DNA from: Alcanivorax sp.
GTDB taxonomy: Bacteria > Pseudomonadota > Gammaproteobacteria > Pseudomonadales > Alcanivoracaceae
Length of the DNA: 64,000 nucleotides
Direction: 5' to 3'
Assembly (NCBI GenBank): GCA_022449455.1
Contig: JAKUPL010000018.1
Span: 1 to 64,000, forward strand
A program made the translations under genes and the position numbers. Numbering within the stretch: position 1 is the first letter of the stretch; each line of letters begins with the position of its first letter. The notes under the pieces are model-generated. The model made no database searches, had not been told where the DNA came from, and was given only the letters and a program-made list of their open reading frames with translations. Shown here in pieces: positions 17,864 through 26,220 of the stretch.

Positions 17864-18436
17864 ATGCTGACCGTTTTTCGTTCGTGGCCGGTGCTGGCCG
17901 GCCTGCTGCTGCTGGCCGCCTGCGCCGAGCCGCGCCAGGAACTGCCGGTGAACACCCGCCTGGGCGGGGACTTCACCCTCACCGACCATCACGGGCAGCC
18001 GTTCCGGCTGGCCGACCAGCAAGGGCGGGTGGTGCTGATGTTCTTCGGCTATACCCACTGCCCGGACATCTGCCCGGCGACCCTGGCGCGGGTGTCCCAG
18101 GTGTACCGCAACCTGCGCGAGGCCGGCGACGCCGACGCGGTGCAGCCGCTGTTCATCACCTTCGATCCGAGCCGGGACACGCCGGCCCACCTGAGCGAGT
18201 ACGTGCCCTGGTTCAAGGCCAATGTGATCGGCCTGACCGGCAGCGAAGCGGAGATTCGCGCGGTGGCGGAGCAATACGGGGTGGTCTATCTGCAATCCGG
18301 TGACGGCGCGGCGGAGTACGACTTCACCCACAGTGACTACGTTTACCTGCTGGACCAGCAGGGGCGGGTGCGCAAACTGTACCCGTCGGACTTCAACATC
18401 GACGAGGTGACCGATGATGTACAAAGCCTTCTTTAA
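17864..18436 (+). CDS. SCO1/SenC-family copper chaperone lipoprotein
   Basis: SCO proteins deliver copper to the CuA site of cytochrome c oxidase subunit II and keep its cysteines reduced. This 190-residue protein has a lipoprotein signal with lipobox LAAC near residue 20, a thioredoxin fold with the copper-binding CPDIC motif near residue 66 (GYTHCPDIC), and the third ligand histidine in YDFTHSDYVYLLD near residue 153. The start has GGAGCAGGAA upstream. Its 3' end overlaps the next gene, a PCuAC chaperone, by 23 bases. The oxidase it presumably serves is encoded at 43-48 kb. Confidence 0.92.
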   Translation: MLTVFRSWPVLAGLLLLAACAEPRQELPVNTRLGGDFTLTDHHGQPFRLADQQGRVVLMFFGYTHCPDICPATLARVSQVYRNLREAGDADAVQPLFITFDPSRDTPAHLSEYVPWFKANVIGLTGSEAEIRAVAEQYGVVYLQSGDGAAEYDFTHSDYVYLLDQQGRVRKLYPSDFNIDEVTDDVQSLL

Positions 18437-18857
18437 CGGCCTGGCCGGCACGGCCCTGCTGGCCCTGGCCGGCGCCGCGTCCGCCGGCGATCTGGTACTG
18501 GAAAACGCCTGGCTGCGCGCGGTGCCGCCGGTGTCGCCGACCATGGCCGGCTACTTCACCCTGCGCAACGACGGCGACCGGCCGGTGGAGCTCAAGGGCG
18601 CCAGGACCGGGATCGCCGGCATGGCCATGATGCACGATACCGAGACCACCGAGGACGGCCAGGCGCGCATGGTGCACCTGAGCGGCATCACCCTGGAGCC
18701 GGGCGACCAGGCCACCTTCGCCCCCGGCGGCAAGCACCTGATGCTGATGAAGGTGGCTTCGATCCCGGAGGCCGGGGAAGAGGTGGAGATCTGTCTGACG
18801 TTTGCCGATCACGACGATCTGTGCAGCGACTTCCCGGTGCGCCGCGAGGCGCCCTGA
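18414..18857 (+). CDS. PCu(A)C-type periplasmic copper chaperone
   Basis: This 147-residue protein has a signal peptide (about residues 1-24, ending ASAGD) and the PCuAC (DUF461) domain. The copper motif is intact: Met-His in MAMMHD, Met and His in ARMVHLSG, and His-x-Met in GGKHLMLM. PCuAC proteins hand Cu(I) to SCO or directly to the CuA site of cytochrome oxidase. Its start lies inside the SCO gene, so the two are translated together. A diverged paralogue follows. Confidence 0.92.
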   Translation: MMYKAFFNGLAGTALLALAGAASAGDLVLENAWLRAVPPVSPTMAGYFTLRNDGDRPVELKGARTGIAGMAMMHDTETTEDGQARMVHLSGITLEPGDQATFAPGGKHLMLMKVASIPEAGEEVEICLTFADHDDLCSDFPVRREAP

Positions 18858-18924
18858 CGCCGGCTGGATGCATCCCGGCCTCTGATCACCTAGCCTGGGC
18901 GCTCACGATCCCTGGAGGTGAACC

Positions 18925-19374
18925 ATGCCGCCTACGCTCCGCGTTTTGCGTGACGCCCTGCTGGGCGCCGGCCTGCTGGCCGGTGCCACCAGCGCCCCCG
19001 CCGATGACCTGACCCTCGACAACGCCTGGCTGCGCGCGGTGCCGCCGGTGGCCCCGGCCATGGCCGGCTATTTCGAGCTGTACAACCGGGGCAACCGCTC
19101 GGTGCGCCTGGACGGCGCCGAGGTCCGCTTCGCCGGCTCCGCGGTGTTGCGCGAGACGGTGGTGAGCAAGGACGGCCAGCGGCGTGAGCGGGGGTTGGAG
19201 GAAGTGCGTCTGGACCCCGGTGACCGGCTGCGGTTCCGGCGCGGGCGGCGCTTTCTGCAACTGACCGCGTTGACCGATGTGCCCCGTGCCGGGCAGCGGG
19301 TGGAAGTGTGCCTGACGTTTACCAATCACGGTGATCTTTGCGCCGACTTCGAGGTGCGCCACAGCGCCCCTTGA
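18925..19374 (+). CDS. PCu(A)C-like paralogue lacking copper ligands
   Basis: This 149-residue exported protein is clearly a duplicate of the preceding gene: NAWLRAVPPV..AMAGYF, a closing VCLTF..H.DLC.DF and overall length are shared. Every metal-binding position is replaced: MMHD becomes VLRE, ARMVHLSG becomes RRERGLEE, and GGKHLMLM becomes GRRFLQLT. It cannot bind copper in the known way, yet the frame is intact with a good GGAGGTG ribosome site and a signal peptide, so it is probably expressed with a changed role. It lies 67 bases after the functional copy. Confidence 0.85.
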   Translation: MPPTLRVLRDALLGAGLLAGATSAPADDLTLDNAWLRAVPPVAPAMAGYFELYNRGNRSVRLDGAEVRFAGSAVLRETVVSKDGQRRERGLEEVRLDPGDRLRFRRGRRFLQLTALTDVPRAGQRVEVCLTFTNHGDLCADFEVRHSAP

Positions 19375-19414
19375 GCGGCGGTGAGGGGAAGGGATCAGAG
19401 TAAGGAATTAAAAA

Positions 19415-19469
19415 ACACCGTGGGGCCTGCTTGCGTTTCCAGCGAGGACCAGGGAGGGCCCCACGGTGT
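19415..19469 (-). terminator. Intrinsic terminator of the TorF-type porin gene
   Basis: An exact 13-base inverted repeat (ACACCGTGGGGCC at 19415-19427 and its complement at 19457-19469) is followed on the minus strand by TTTTTTAATT. The U-tract side points to termination of the porin transcript about 90 bases after its stop codon. The 29-base loop is unusually long. On the plus strand it could also end the PCuAC transcript, though without a U run. Confidence 0.7.
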
Positions 19470-19559
19470 GAAAAAGGTTGGGCGGGGGGAGAGAGCCCGC
19501 CCGAAGTTTTCTGCCTCTCAGTCTTTCAAACGGTCTTTCAAAACTTCAAAGGTCGTTGC

Positions 19560-20258
19560 TTAGAACGACAGCGCATAGGTGACCACGAACAGCGTATCGT
19601 TGGCGTCGTCCATATTGTCGTCATCGGAGTCGACGACCTTGGAGACGGTAAAGCCCAGCTCATCGGTCAGGGCATAGGTCAGGTCCACGTGGGTGTAGTC
19701 GGAAGAATCCGCGTCGAAATCGAAGTAGCCCACGTTGATGCCGAACTGATCGTAGCTGTAGCCCAGGTTGTAGTAGTTGTCCTTGTTGTCCACCGCGTCG
19801 CTGCCGTGACCGTAATCGCCCACGCCGATGAAGGCGGCGGCGGAGAAGCCGGCCAGGCCCAGGCTGGCGACCACTTCCTGGAAGTCGGCGTCGGTGGCGT
19901 TGGGGTAGTTGTAGTCGACGAAGGACAGGTCGTAGGTGAAGTCGCCCACGGCGCCGCCGTAGCCCACGTACAGGTCGTATTCCATGCCGCCGGTGCTGGC
20001 GTCGCCGTCACCGTCGGAATCGTTTTCGGAGCTGCCCCACACACCGGCATAGAGGCCGGAGGAATGCGCGTAGTCCAAGCCACCGAAGACCTGGGCATTA
20101 CCGGCGGACAGATCCTGACCACGCCACAGGTAGATGTTGGAAATCCCCACGTTGCCGCTGACTTCGGCCACCGCCACCGACGGCGCTGCCAGGACGGCGG
20201 CGGAGGTGGCCACGGCGGCGGCCAGAACGGTCTTCTTCATCTTAGATACGTGTTTCAT
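19560..20258 (-). CDS. TorF-family outer-membrane beta-barrel porin
   Basis: This 232-residue protein has a signal peptide (about residues 1-31, cleavage after AVA), then GNVGISNIYLWRGQDLS, which matches the opening strand of TorF-type porins. Alternating aromatic and polar strands and a C-terminal phenylalanine (VTYALSF) mark an outer-membrane barrel. It is rich in Asp. I chose the ATG at 20258, which has AGAGGG upstream; a TTG further out is in frame but would precede the ribosome site. The gene is single, with its own terminator. The substrate is unknown. Confidence 0.85.
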   Translation of the reverse strand: MKHVSKMKKTVLAAAVATSAAVLAAPSVAVAEVSGNVGISNIYLWRGQDLSAGNAQVFGGLDYAHSSGLYAGVWGSSENDSDGDGDASTGGMEYDLYVGYGGAVGDFTYDLSFVDYNYPNATDADFQEVVASLGLAGFSAAAFIGVGDYGHGSDAVDNKDNYYNLGYSYDQFGINVGYFDFDADSSDYTHVDLTYALTDELGFTVSKVVDSDDDNMDDANDTLFVVTYALSF

Positions 20259-20505
20259 GTGCAACCCTCTTTGCAAATAACTGTTCTAAGTTGTGCGCTC
20301 CTGGCGCACTGGCCGGGGAGGCTGAATGTTATTTAGCAGGGAGCGTGCCAAAAATATAAAAACGTTTTGTATCAGAGGGTTGGGGAAGGGTAAGCGGGTC
20401 GGGAAAGGTAAAATAACGAAAACGGGAAAGGGGCGAGGCTCTGTTTTGGTGCAGGGCACCAGAATGGGGCGGCACTGATGCCCGCCGCCCCCGGTGCCGC
20501 CGGTG

Positions 20506-20985
20506 TCAGTCCGGACACTGCCAATCCACCGGCACGGCGTCGGCGCGGGCGCCGTCCTGGCCGCGAATCTCCAGACCGCAGGCACCGGTGTCGGTACGGG
20601 TGAAGTGGGCCTGGTAGCGCTCCCCGGCGCGGGCCTCGAACTGGGCCGCCACCCGGCAGCGATCCCGGCCACCGCCGGCGCGGGCCTCACTGAACACCAC
20701 GCCCACCCGGGCCTGGTCCGACGGCGCCACCGCCACCGTGACCGTCTCGCTTTTCTTCATGGTCTGGAACAGCTTGTCGAAGGCGTTGGTTTCCCAGGGC
20801 TTCACGGCCAGCGCCTCGCGGGTGTCCTTGAAGCCGCTCCCCGGTACGCACACCGCCGGCTGGGCGGCGGCGTCGCCGGTGAAGGTGACGGTGGCGGTTT
20901 GCGCGCCGGTGGGTTCCTGGTAGGCGAACATCTGGCAGCCGCTCAGCAGCGCCAGCGGCAGCAGCGCGGTGGTTATTCTGATCAT
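20506..20985 (-). CDS. Small lipoprotein, function unknown
   Basis: This 159-residue product starts at an ATG with GAGGAGG seven bases upstream. The signal MIRITTALLPLALLSGC ends in a lipobox, with Cys about residue 17. The mature part is a compact beta-rich domain with several cysteines (VCVPGSGF, DRCRV, GACGLEI and a terminal WQCPD) that could form two disulfides. I do not recognise a named family. It is probably anchored to the outer membrane. It lies between the TorF porin and an M14 peptidase, on their strand. Confidence 0.75.
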   Translation of the reverse strand: MIRITTALLPLALLSGCQMFAYQEPTGAQTATVTFTGDAAAQPAVCVPGSGFKDTREALAVKPWETNAFDKLFQTMKKSETVTVAVAPSDQARVGVVFSEARAGGGRDRCRVAAQFEARAGERYQAHFTRTDTGACGLEIRGQDGARADAVPVDWQCPD

Positions 20986-21033
20986 GGTGGTCCTCCTCAA
21001 CGGTTGAAACGAGTGTACGGATGCAAGAGGAGG

Positions 21034-21083
21034 GCCACCAGCGGGTTGATGGAAAGCCACCAGCGGGTTTATGGAAAGCCACC
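21034..21083. repeat. Tandem 22-base repeat, two copies plus a partial
   Basis: GCCACCAGCGGGTT(G/T)ATGGAAA occurs at 21034-21055 and 21056-21077, followed by a six-base partial copy. It lies in the short gap after the M14 peptidase stop and just ahead of the lipoprotein gene. One mismatch separates the copies. It is probably a recent slippage duplication. Confidence 0.8.
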
Positions 21084-22123
21084 TATTCCCCAAACCAGTG
21101 CCGCACCGCCTCCCGGGCCAGGGCGCGGCGGCGCTCGCCGGTGGGCAGCCAGTTGCCGGCGTTGGCGGCGGCGGCGATAAGAAAATCGCAAAGCGGCAGG
21201 TGCTGGCGCAGCACCCGGTCGTGGCGGTGGCCGATGATGGGATTGAAATAACCGAAGAAGTCGAGCATCTGGCGCGGGTTCTTGCGGACCCACAGCCAGG
21301 AGCCCATTTCCAGGGTGAACGGCAGGAAGGTGCGCTCCGGGCTCTGCTCACGGGCCTGATCGTACAGGTAATCCCAGAGGTCGCCGTGGGTGGTGTAGTT
21401 GAGCGACTGCGGCTCGATCAGATAACGGTGGTGGTGCGGGTAGGTGTGCTCCAGCAGCTGCTTGAGCCGGAACACCTCGCCGATATGGTCGATGGGCGCG
21501 TGGGTGCGCGCGTAGCAGCACCAGATCCGGTCGCGACGGCCGAAGCCGCTGTGGCAATCCAGGCTCAGCGACACCGGCGCGTTCAGCAACCGTTCCTGTA
21601 CCACCTGGATCAGCGCCCGTGCCTCCGGTTCCATGGGCGCGCCGGCGCGGCCCCGGTACCAGGGCAGGTGGCGGCTCAGGCGGTGCCCGCCGACCAGAAA
21701 CGAGACGCGCCCGTCCGCGTCCACCGGCGCGTTGCGCATCAGATCCACGCCATTGGGGTTGCTGCGGGTGCGCCGCCAGATGCCGCCCGGGTTGACCATC
21801 GGCATGAACACCAGGCGCACGCTTTCCAGCCGCCGGTGCATCTGGTCGTCCCACTGCAGCCGGTGAATGAGGCTGTGCAGAAGGGAAAGAATCACCTGGG
21901 TGCCGATCCGTTCCACGCCGTGCACGCCGCCGAAGAAACCGATCGCCGGCGCCGCCGGTGAGCGGCTGCCCATCTCGATCACCCGCACCGGCAGATCCAG
22001 GCCGCCCTGGGGCACGCTGAGTACTTCGCTGACACGAAGGTGCCGTTCACCGAGACGGATCAGGCTGTCCAGATGGAGCAGTTCGGGCAGATGTCGTTGC
22101 AACAGATAGAGTCGTTCTTGCAT
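21083..22123 (-). CDS. M14-family zinc carboxypeptidase-like protein
   Basis: This 346-residue protein has the M14 metallocarboxypeptidase layout: zinc ligands in GGVHGVERIG (HxxE, about residue 68), the third histidine in DCHSGFG (about 191), the arginine-containing NPNGVDLMRNAP segment (about 123), and the catalytic glutamate in LEMGSW near 272. There is no signal peptide, so a cytosolic peptidase or a succinylglutamate-desuccinylase-like amidohydrolase is likely. The substrate is unknown. Its stop lies in a tandem repeat shared with the gap to the next gene. Confidence 0.8.
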   Translation of the reverse strand: MQERLYLLQRHLPELLHLDSLIRLGERHLRVSEVLSVPQGGLDLPVRVIEMGSRSPAAPAIGFFGGVHGVERIGTQVILSLLHSLIHRLQWDDQMHRRLESVRLVFMPMVNPGGIWRRTRSNPNGVDLMRNAPVDADGRVSFLVGGHRLSRHLPWYRGRAGAPMEPEARALIQVVQERLLNAPVSLSLDCHSGFGRRDRIWCCYARTHAPIDHIGEVFRLKQLLEHTYPHHHRYLIEPQSLNYTTHGDLWDYLYDQAREQSPERTFLPFTLEMGSWLWVRKNPRQMLDFFGYFNPIIGHRHDRVLRQHLPLCDFLIAAAANAGNWLPTGERRRALAREAVRHWFGE

Positions 22124-22299
22124 GGCGGGAACCGGCTACGTTGGGGCCATGCTGTCACGGTCAGGTCACGGTTTTATGACAGTGAGTGGCTGCGCCGGGC
22201 GCCGGCGGTTGTCACCCAACCGAGACCAAACTGTCAGGACCCTGTCATCGCCACCGGCCAGTCTGCCTGACGAGTCCCGGCTTTTCGGTGGGTAGCGTG

Positions 22300-22983
22300 G
22301 TGATCCCTGCTCCGTCCGTTCCGTCCCTGCAAACCGGCGATCTGTTGCTGTTCGCCGGCCGTGGTCTGGTCAGTGCCACCATCCGGCTGTTCACCCGCAG
22401 CCGCTGGAGTCACATCGCCATGATCGTGCGCCTGCCCGGCGATGACCGGCCGCTGGTGCTGGAAGCCATGGGCAGCAGTGAATCCGCCGACCTGCATCTG
22501 GGCCGGCCGGTGAACGGGGTGGCGCTGGTGCCGCTGGCCGACAAACTGCGCGATTACCCCGGTGAGATCGTGGTGCGCCGCCGCCTGGGGCCGCCGCCTT
22601 GCCCGCGCCGGCAACGGCTGGTGGCGCGGCTGGTGCGGCGCCTGCTGCATCGTCCCTACAAGAATTTTCTCTGGTGCAACGCCTTGGATCTGCTCAGCGG
22701 TTATACCCGGCCACCGGACCGGCGTGGCTGGTTCTGTTCGGAACTGGTGGCGGAGATGTACCGGCGCCTGGGCTGGTTGCCCCGGGACGCCCGGGTGGCC
22801 GGCTTCGTGCCCGGCGATTTCGACGCGCCGCGGCTCGCCGGGGAGCTGGGGCCGCCGGAGCGGCTGAAGGCGTGGCGCGGATTTACAGCCAGCGCCGTAC
22901 CCGCTGGTGATACGCCCGCCACTGATCCCCGAAGCGGCGGGCATGAAACGCTTCTTCCGCGGCGATCACGTGAGTTTGCATGA
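22300..22983 (+). CDS. YiiX-like permuted papain-fold amidase/peptidase
   Basis: The protein (about 227 residues) opens with LQTGDLLLFAGRG, has the catalytic-type histidine in SRWSHIAMI near residue 42 and the cysteine in GWFCSELVAEMY near residue 150, the circularly permuted NlpC/P60 arrangement of the YiiX/DUF830 group. Members hydrolyse amide or ester bonds in peptides or lipids. Starts are uncertain: two adjacent GTGs at 22297 and 22300 precede the domain and no ATG fits. The last 101 bases overlap the convergent ICMT-type gene, giving a C-terminal tail after WRGF that the family does not need. Confidence 0.7.
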   Translation: MIPAPSVPSLQTGDLLLFAGRGLVSATIRLFTRSRWSHIAMIVRLPGDDRPLVLEAMGSSESADLHLGRPVNGVALVPLADKLRDYPGEIVVRRRLGPPPCPRRQRLVARLVRRLLHRPYKNFLWCNALDLLSGYTRPPDRRGWFCSELVAEMYRRLGWLPRDARVAGFVPGDFDAPRLAGELGPPERLKAWRGFTASAVPAGDTPATDPRSGGHETLLPRRSREFA

Positions 22984-23356
22984 CCCACAGCACCGCCAGC
23001 AGCATCAACAGCATGCCGGGGCTGGCCAGGCTCAGGGCGCAGGCCAGATGCAGCAGCGCGAACGACAAGTAGATCGGATTGCGGCTCAGCCGGAACACGC
23101 CGCCGGTGACCAGCACCCGGGCGGCGCGGTGCGGCATCACCGTGGTGCGATGGCGGGCCAGTTGCAGCAGGGCGGTCACCACCAGCAGCGCGCCGGCCAC
23201 CGCCAGCACCGTGGCCAGGGTCTGGCGGCCGGCGAAGTCCGGCAGCGTCCAGCCCAGGGCCCGGTCCAGGCCGTGGCCAATCAGCAGGCCGCCCAGATGC
23301 AGCAGGGGCGGCGGCATGCGCACTTCGGGGTGCGCCGGGTCGGGTTGCTCGGACAT
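22883..23356 (-). CDS. ICMT/PEMT-type membrane methyltransferase
   Basis: This 157-residue protein has about four hydrophobic helices and the motifs of the isoprenylcysteine carboxyl methyltransferase / phospholipid methyltransferase family: GGVFRLSRNPIYLSFALLH near residue 90 (SAM-binding RNP.Y) and a C-terminal EEAFHARRFGDQWRAYHQRV. Bacterial members are S- or O-methyltransferases with mostly unknown substrates. It is convergent with, and overlaps by 101 bases, the YiiX-like gene. Confidence 0.82.
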   Translation of the reverse strand: MSEQPDPAHPEVRMPPPLLHLGGLLIGHGLDRALGWTLPDFAGRQTLATVLAVAGALLVVTALLQLARHRTTVMPHRAARVLVTGGVFRLSRNPIYLSFALLHLACALSLASPGMLLMLLAVLWVMQTHVIAAEEAFHARRFGDQWRAYHQRVRRWL

Positions 23357-23608
23357 GGTCGGCTCTCGGCGTGTCGGTCTCGTTGTCAGGGGTGAAAAGC
23401 TGGGTTATGGTAATTCACATCCCGCCCGCGCGGGAGGGATCGCGATCCGAACTGTGCCAGACCAGCCACCGCCGGTGAGCCAAAAACACGGCGGCAGGAG
23501 CGCACGTCACTCTCGCGACCCGCTGTATCCATTCGCGAGAACCCGCCAGGGGACGTTCGCCCCGGTCGCCCAACCGCACCATCAGGTGCAGACCAACAGG
23601 GGAAACGC

Positions 23609-25066
23609 ATGGAAGAGCGCGCGGCCACTTTGCACTCCGTCTCCGCAGCCAAAGCCAACCCATCCAACGCCCGCCACGGCCAACCCGACGCCACACCCAA
23701 GACCTACGTTCTCGATACCAATGTGTTGATCCACGATCCCAACTCGCTGCTCAATTTCGAGGAGCACCGGGTGGCGATTCCGATGACCGTGCTGGAGGAA
23801 CTGGACCGTCTGAAAACCGGCAAATCCCACACCGCCTCGGACTGCCGGGCGGCGATCCGCCAGATCGACCGGGTGCTGGGGCAGGCCAGCCCGGCGGAAG
23901 TGGAAGCGGGCATCCCCATCAACCGTGGCCGCACCGAGCAGGGCACCCTCACGGTGCTGATGCCGCGCGGTGGCAGCGGCGGCGGCGCCCTGCCCGAGCA
24001 CCTCAACGACAACCGCATCATCAACGACGTAATGGCCATGAAGATGGCCGACCCGGACTGCCGCTACGTGCTGGTCACCAAGGACATCAACATGCGCCTC
24101 AAGGCGCGTGCCTGCGGCATCGACGCGGAGGACTACCAGAACGATCAGCTGGTCTCCGACATCAAGCAACTGACGCGGGGCTACTTCGAGGTGGCGGGCT
24201 CGTTCTGGGACCAGGTCACCGAGGTGGAGACCGTGCAGGAAGGAGCGGAGACCCTGCACCGCCTGTCCCACGGCCTGGTGGTAAGCGACATTCTTGGCGA
24301 GGAGGTCTATCCCAACCAGTTCATTCTTGACGAGCAGGGCTTCGTGGGCCGCATCGTCAGCGTGCAGGGCGGCGTGGTGACCCTGCGCCACCACAAGGCC
24401 GAGACGCTGATGGAACAGGAGGCCTGGGGGCTCAAGCCGATGAACGTGCAGCAGGCGGTGGCGCTGCAACTGCTGCTGGATCCGGACATCCACCTGGTGA
24501 CGCTGACCGGCGCCGCCGGCTCCGGGAAAACCATCCTGGCGCTGGCGGCGGCCATCGAAATGACCGTGGAGCAGCGCCGCTTCAACAAGATCATCGCCAC
24601 CCGCTCCACGCCGCCCCTGGCCGAGGAGCACGGCTTTCTGCCCGGCACCGAGGAAGAGAAGATGGACCCCTGGCTGGGCGCCATCAACGACAACATCGAG
24701 GCGCTGCACCTCAACGACGAGAATCCCCAGGGCAGCATTCAGTACGTCAAGGAACGCGCCAATATCCAGTTCAAGGCGCTCAACTACATCCGTGGCCGCA
24801 GCTTCCAGAAATCCCTGATCCTGATCGACGAAAGCCAGAACCTGACGCCCCATCAGATGAAGGCGATCATCACCCGGGCCGGGGAGGGCTCCAAGGTGGT
24901 GTGCCTCGGCAACCTGGCGCAGATCGACACCCCCTACCTGTCGCCGATCAGCTCCGGGCTCACCTACATGACCGAACGCTTCAAGGGCTTCGAGCACGGC
25001 GGCTCGGTGCAGTTGATGGGCGTGCCGAGGTCGTTGCTGGCGGAGTACGCGGAGATCTGGTTGTAA
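23609..25066 (+). CDS. PIN-domain PhoH-family ATPase (PhoH2 type)
   Basis: This 485-residue protein joins an N-terminal PIN RNase domain (about residues 32-180; acidic residues in VLDTNVLIHDP, VLEELDRLK and LVTKDINMRLKA) to a C-terminal PhoH ATPase (Walker A TGAAGSGKTILA near 297, Walker B LILIDESQNLTPHQMKAI near 405). PhoH2 proteins combine RNA unwinding and cleavage. It is distinct from YbeZ at 6.6 kb, so the genome carries both PhoH types. The ATG has CAGGGGA upstream. Downstream is a REP-like hairpin and a convergent gene. Confidence 0.93.
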   Translation: MEERAATLHSVSAAKANPSNARHGQPDATPKTYVLDTNVLIHDPNSLLNFEEHRVAIPMTVLEELDRLKTGKSHTASDCRAAIRQIDRVLGQASPAEVEAGIPINRGRTEQGTLTVLMPRGGSGGGALPEHLNDNRIINDVMAMKMADPDCRYVLVTKDINMRLKARACGIDAEDYQNDQLVSDIKQLTRGYFEVAGSFWDQVTEVETVQEGAETLHRLSHGLVVSDILGEEVYPNQFILDEQGFVGRIVSVQGGVVTLRHHKAETLMEQEAWGLKPMNVQQAVALQLLLDPDIHLVTLTGAAGSGKTILALAAAIEMTVEQRRFNKIIATRSTPPLAEEHGFLPGTEEEKMDPWLGAINDNIEALHLNDENPQGSIQYVKERANIQFKALNYIRGRSFQKSLILIDESQNLTPHQMKAIITRAGEGSKVVCLGNLAQIDTPYLSPISSGLTYMTERFKGFEHGGSVQLMGVPRSLLAEYAEIWL

Positions 25067-25082
25067 CTTTCCACCCAGCCGT

Positions 25083-25106
25083 GGGAGCGGTCGTCCGACC
25101 GCTCCC
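25083..25106. repeat. REP-like hairpin between convergent genes
   Basis: GGGAGCGGTCG and its exact complement CGACCGCTCCC flank a two-base centre. It sits 17 bases after the phoH2 stop in a 49-base convergent gap. No U run follows on either strand. A shorter relative with the same core (GCGGTCG-TT-CGACCGC) lies in another convergent gap at 49831-49846. Confidence 0.75.
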
Positions 25107-25115
25107 GCATCGGTG

Positions 25116-26126
25116 CTATTCGCCCAACGCTTCCTGTAAAACTCCCCGACACGCTTCGCTGTCGTAGAAATCCCCCAGCGCGTTCTCGATCCAGGGCGTG
25201 AGGACGCCCTGTTCGTCGAGCACCCGGGCGCCGCTGGCCAGGGCCGGGGCGAGCACTTTGCTGCGTTGTTTGGGAGTGGTGCCCATGGCCTTGAGCAGGC
25301 CGGGCAGGTCGTGGTCGAGCAGCGCCCGCACGGCGGCCAGCATGCCGGCTTTCACCAGGGCGCGGCTGTAGTCCAGACGCGCCGCCTCGTCGGCGATCAC
25401 CACCGCGTGCGGCACGGTCCGCGCGACCAGGTCGTCCGGCGCCTGGCGGAGGGCGTCGGCGGGGCGCAGCGGCGCCAGTCGGCGATAGCCGTCCCGGGCC
25501 AGCTCGGCGATGCGCTGATCGGTGAGCTGGGCGTTGAGCCATTGCTCGCCGGTGCGCAGGGTGGCGCGGATGTTGTGGCGCAGGTAATCCCGGATCGGCT
25601 CTTCCAGCCCACCCATGGCGCGGCCCACGCTTTTGCGGCCCAGCTTCATCATGCTGCTGACGCCGGGCAGCTTGGCCAGGGCGTTTTCCTCGAGCAGAAA
25701 ATTCTTGATGCCGGTGTAGAGCATCTCGCTGACCATGTCGCTGACCAGCGGGTGGTTGAGGCAGGCGTGAATGGCTTTTTCGCGCAGGGACCTGAGGCGC
25801 AGGGCCTGGGCCAGGATTGCCTCGAAATGATGTTCCTCGAGCAGCTCGCCCACGGTGGCCGGCTCGTCGATGGCGCGCAGGCGCACCGCCTCGGCCACCT
25901 GCAGGATCACCGGTTCCAGACCGCGGCTGGTGTGCACCTGGGCAAGCCAGTCGTCCACCACGGTGGCGAGGACGTCGGCGTCCACCAGGGCGCCCAGCGG
26001 CGTCTTGCCCAGCGCTTTGACGCCGTCGTCCAGTTGCGTTTGCCAGTAGGCTTTTTGCTGCAAGCGCTCACGGGCGTGAGCGACGTGGGCCGCGCGCAGG
26101 GCGCCGGCCAGGTCGGCTGCGTTCAT
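25116..26126 (-). CDS. Conserved-looking protein of unknown function, mostly helical
   Basis: The 336-residue product has no signal peptide, no membrane helix and no motif I recognise. It is rich in Leu, Ala and charged residues in a pattern that suggests an all-helical protein. Two stretches look constrained: AIHACLNHPLVSDMVSEMLYTGIKNFLLE (in the middle; conserved-looking NHPL and YTGIKNF) and KLGRKSVGRAMGG after it. The coding frame is supported by length and codon pattern. It follows glpE on the same strand by about 95 bases and is convergent with phoH2. Confidence 0.7.
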   Translation of the reverse strand: MNAADLAGALRAAHVAHARERLQQKAYWQTQLDDGVKALGKTPLGALVDADVLATVVDDWLAQVHTSRGLEPVILQVAEAVRLRAIDEPATVGELLEEHHFEAILAQALRLRSLREKAIHACLNHPLVSDMVSEMLYTGIKNFLLEENALAKLPGVSSMMKLGRKSVGRAMGGLEEPIRDYLRHNIRATLRTGEQWLNAQLTDQRIAELARDGYRRLAPLRPADALRQAPDDLVARTVPHAVVIADEAARLDYSRALVKAGMLAAVRALLDHDLPGLLKAMGTTPKQRSKVLAPALASGARVLDEQGVLTPWIENALGDFYDSEACRGVLQEALGE

Positions 26127-26220
26127 CCGCTTCCTCGTTATTCAGAACGGGTGGGCGCCATCATCGCCAAAAGCGGCGCCGGCCGCGCCACTGCCGCGAC
26201 GACGGCGGCGGGCGCTGGCG

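Noticed and set aside
23437-23448. 12-base palindrome GGATCGCGATCC in the gap between the ICMT-type gene and phoH2.
   Set aside because: It is short and made of common GC-rich words; without conservation it is not distinguishable from chance.
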